Shown piece by piece: positions 62,827 through 64,000 of a DNA stretch of 64,000 bases. The DNA is taken from positions 6,324,001 through 6,388,000 of the forward strand of contig NC_088314.1 of the NCBI RefSeq assembly GCF_910592395.1, written 5' to 3'. Position 1 is the stretch's first letter. Every line of letters starts with the position of its first letter. The notes under the pieces were generated by a model that saw only the letters and a program-made list of their open reading frames with translations, searched no databases and was not told the DNA's origin. Position numbers and translations under genes: made by a program. This stretch comes from Lineus longissimus. Taxonomy: Eukaryota > Nemertea > Pilidiophora > Heteronemertea > Lineidae.

Positions 62827-63210
62827 GGTCATCCTAAACAGCGTCCACCACCAGGTTTAAAGTCAGGTATAAAACACATTTCCTGAAAACTTCATGACAT
62901 TTGGGGAGACAAGGGAGTTGTTGTCTATAATATCACAAGGCTCGACTGTAGGCTACATGTAGTATTGGATAGCCCTATAATTTCCTCCAAATCAAACCCC
63001 GATGTGGACGCTTGTACATTTTAGACAACAACTCACTATAAAATCAAGCACGCAAATTAATGAAACGAACGTCCAGGAAATGTTGAAAACGTCCTCCTCA
63101 TTTCGTTCAAAGATTACCATTACGGGCCGTTACTCCCCCATTAGACTTTATTTTGACGACTTTAAACTTGCTTTTGGTTTTAAACCTGGTGGACGCTGTT
63201 AAGGATGACC
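62827..63210. repeat. Inverted repeat (~34-bp arms) just upstream of the L1-family gene
   Basis: The left arm 62827-62862 (GGTCATCCTAAACAGCGTCC, then ACCACCAGGTTTAAAG) is matched in inverse orientation by 63177-63210 (TTTTAAACCTGGTGGACGCT, then GTTAAGGATGACC), differing by one base and a 3-bp insertion. About 314 bp lie between the arms. It could be a MITE-like element or a cruciform-forming sequence in the promoter or first intron. Confidence 0.8.
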
Positions 63211-64000
63211 CTTATAGAAGGGAAGACATCGAGAGAAGGGATGATAAGCTTATAATTTATGGCCTACATTGTTTGTCCGTGTACTGTACACTACAAATGC
63301 ACTACATCATGTACATCGCGTACATTTTCTTCGTTGTACGAGATGACCTCATTTACTCGGGCCGAATAAACACTTGGTTACAAGTGTTCATAGCCGAAGA
63401 GTGCAACTGAAACAACATTGACAATATACTTTGATGCATTTATTTTCCGTTTTAACTTCAGAAGATATATTTGAAAAAGTGAAAGAGGAGAAACTTACTC
63501 ATGAAGAACCCCACATAGCTGATATATCCGCAAAGTTTACGCAAAACTCACCCAATATGGCGGTTGACCTAATTTGGAAATTACTCACAAACCAGAAAGG
63601 GAGTTCGGAATTGAGATGTGAGTCATGGGGTGCATGTAAATTGGACATTTTGGACCGGCGCCCGGGAGATTGGCCGCAACCGTTGTTTGTTTTCGGCCCC
63701 GCTCGCGATTTTTTTTCCTGACCCTTTCGGGCAGTACAGTGTACATTTGTACACAGGTTCTCAGCCAATCAGAATCCGATAAATCTGAAGAAAGCACCAC
63801 ATTGTCTAGTGAAGTGCGTTGAAAACAATCAGTCTTGAAAAAACACATTGCACGAAATGATAAATTTTGACTACAGTACTGTATGCAAAACAGCAGGGAT
63901 TGCTGTTATTTGAACCCATTTTGCTTGTATAGTTTTGTTTGTATTTTATACTGTAGTAGCACTTGCCATTATATCAATAGATATCTCTGTAAAACTGATG
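63211..64000. other. Right-hand flank, no gene recognised
   Basis: The plus-strand frame around 63440-63720 begins after a CTTCAG acceptor-like site, but I recognise no domain and it lacks a convincing donor. The region also contains CAATATGGCGGTTGACC (about 63555), a YY1-like motif. It may contain the upstream non-coding exon and promoter of the L1-family gene. Confidence 0.25.

Overview
This is an animal nuclear window. Coding sequence is split into many short exons with GT-AG introns of about 100-2000 bp, and almost every long open frame is either one exon or a shadow. Three multi-exon genes can be assembled with reading frame kept across every junction. Both recognised neighbours are bilaterian families (SLMAP and an L1/neuroglian cell adhesion molecule). 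The repeats (a decayed Tc1/mariner, tRNA-type SINE pieces, 302-bp tandem satellites) suit a marine invertebrate; lophotrochozoan is only a guess and the species is not identified.

Layout. 187-16142 (+): the SLMAP orthologue, starting inside its FHA domain (the 5' exons lie left of the window) and ending in a C-terminal tail anchor. Its middle is a run of phase-1/phase-1 exons, many exactly 63 nt (21 residues, three coiled-coil heptads). 16143-24700: probable 3'UTR, then a repeat-rich gap with a 1.2-kb duplication (copies 1588 bp apart). 24726-31000 (-): exon-like open frames of an unrecognised gene or pseudogene, interrupted at 28880-30416 by a Tc1-like transposon with long inverted repeats and a broken DD34E transposase. 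31000-35000: no recognised gene; several degenerate tandem and inverted repeat arrays. 35270-43153 (-): a 14-exon, 973-residue coiled-coil protein, best explained as a divergent IHO1/CCDC36 (Mer2-type meiotic axis factor) homologue. 43264-49000: the probable upstream region of that gene, repeat arrays including a 302-bp satellite ending in an ACG microsatellite, and the 3' flank of the next gene. 49001-62675 (-): a complete 20-exon L1/neuroglian gene of 1314 residues (signal peptide, 6 Ig, 5 FnIII, TM, cytoplasmic tail). 62676-64000: its 5' flank, with a 0.38-kb inverted repeat.

Functional picture. The genes are not an operon and act in different processes: SLMAP in membrane-anchored STRIPAK/Hippo signalling, the IHO1-like protein in meiotic break formation, and L1/neuroglian in axon adhesion and ankyrin coupling. 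The most interesting observations are the 63-nt exon series in SLMAP, the altered ankyrin motif (YTGEY in place of FIGQY) in L1 together with a splice donor that carries its own stop codon, the long IHO1-like protein with repeated S/T-P-x-W motifs, and the unidentified exon series at 24.7-28.5 kb. All exon structures are read by eye from splice sites and frame; none is confirmed by transcripts.
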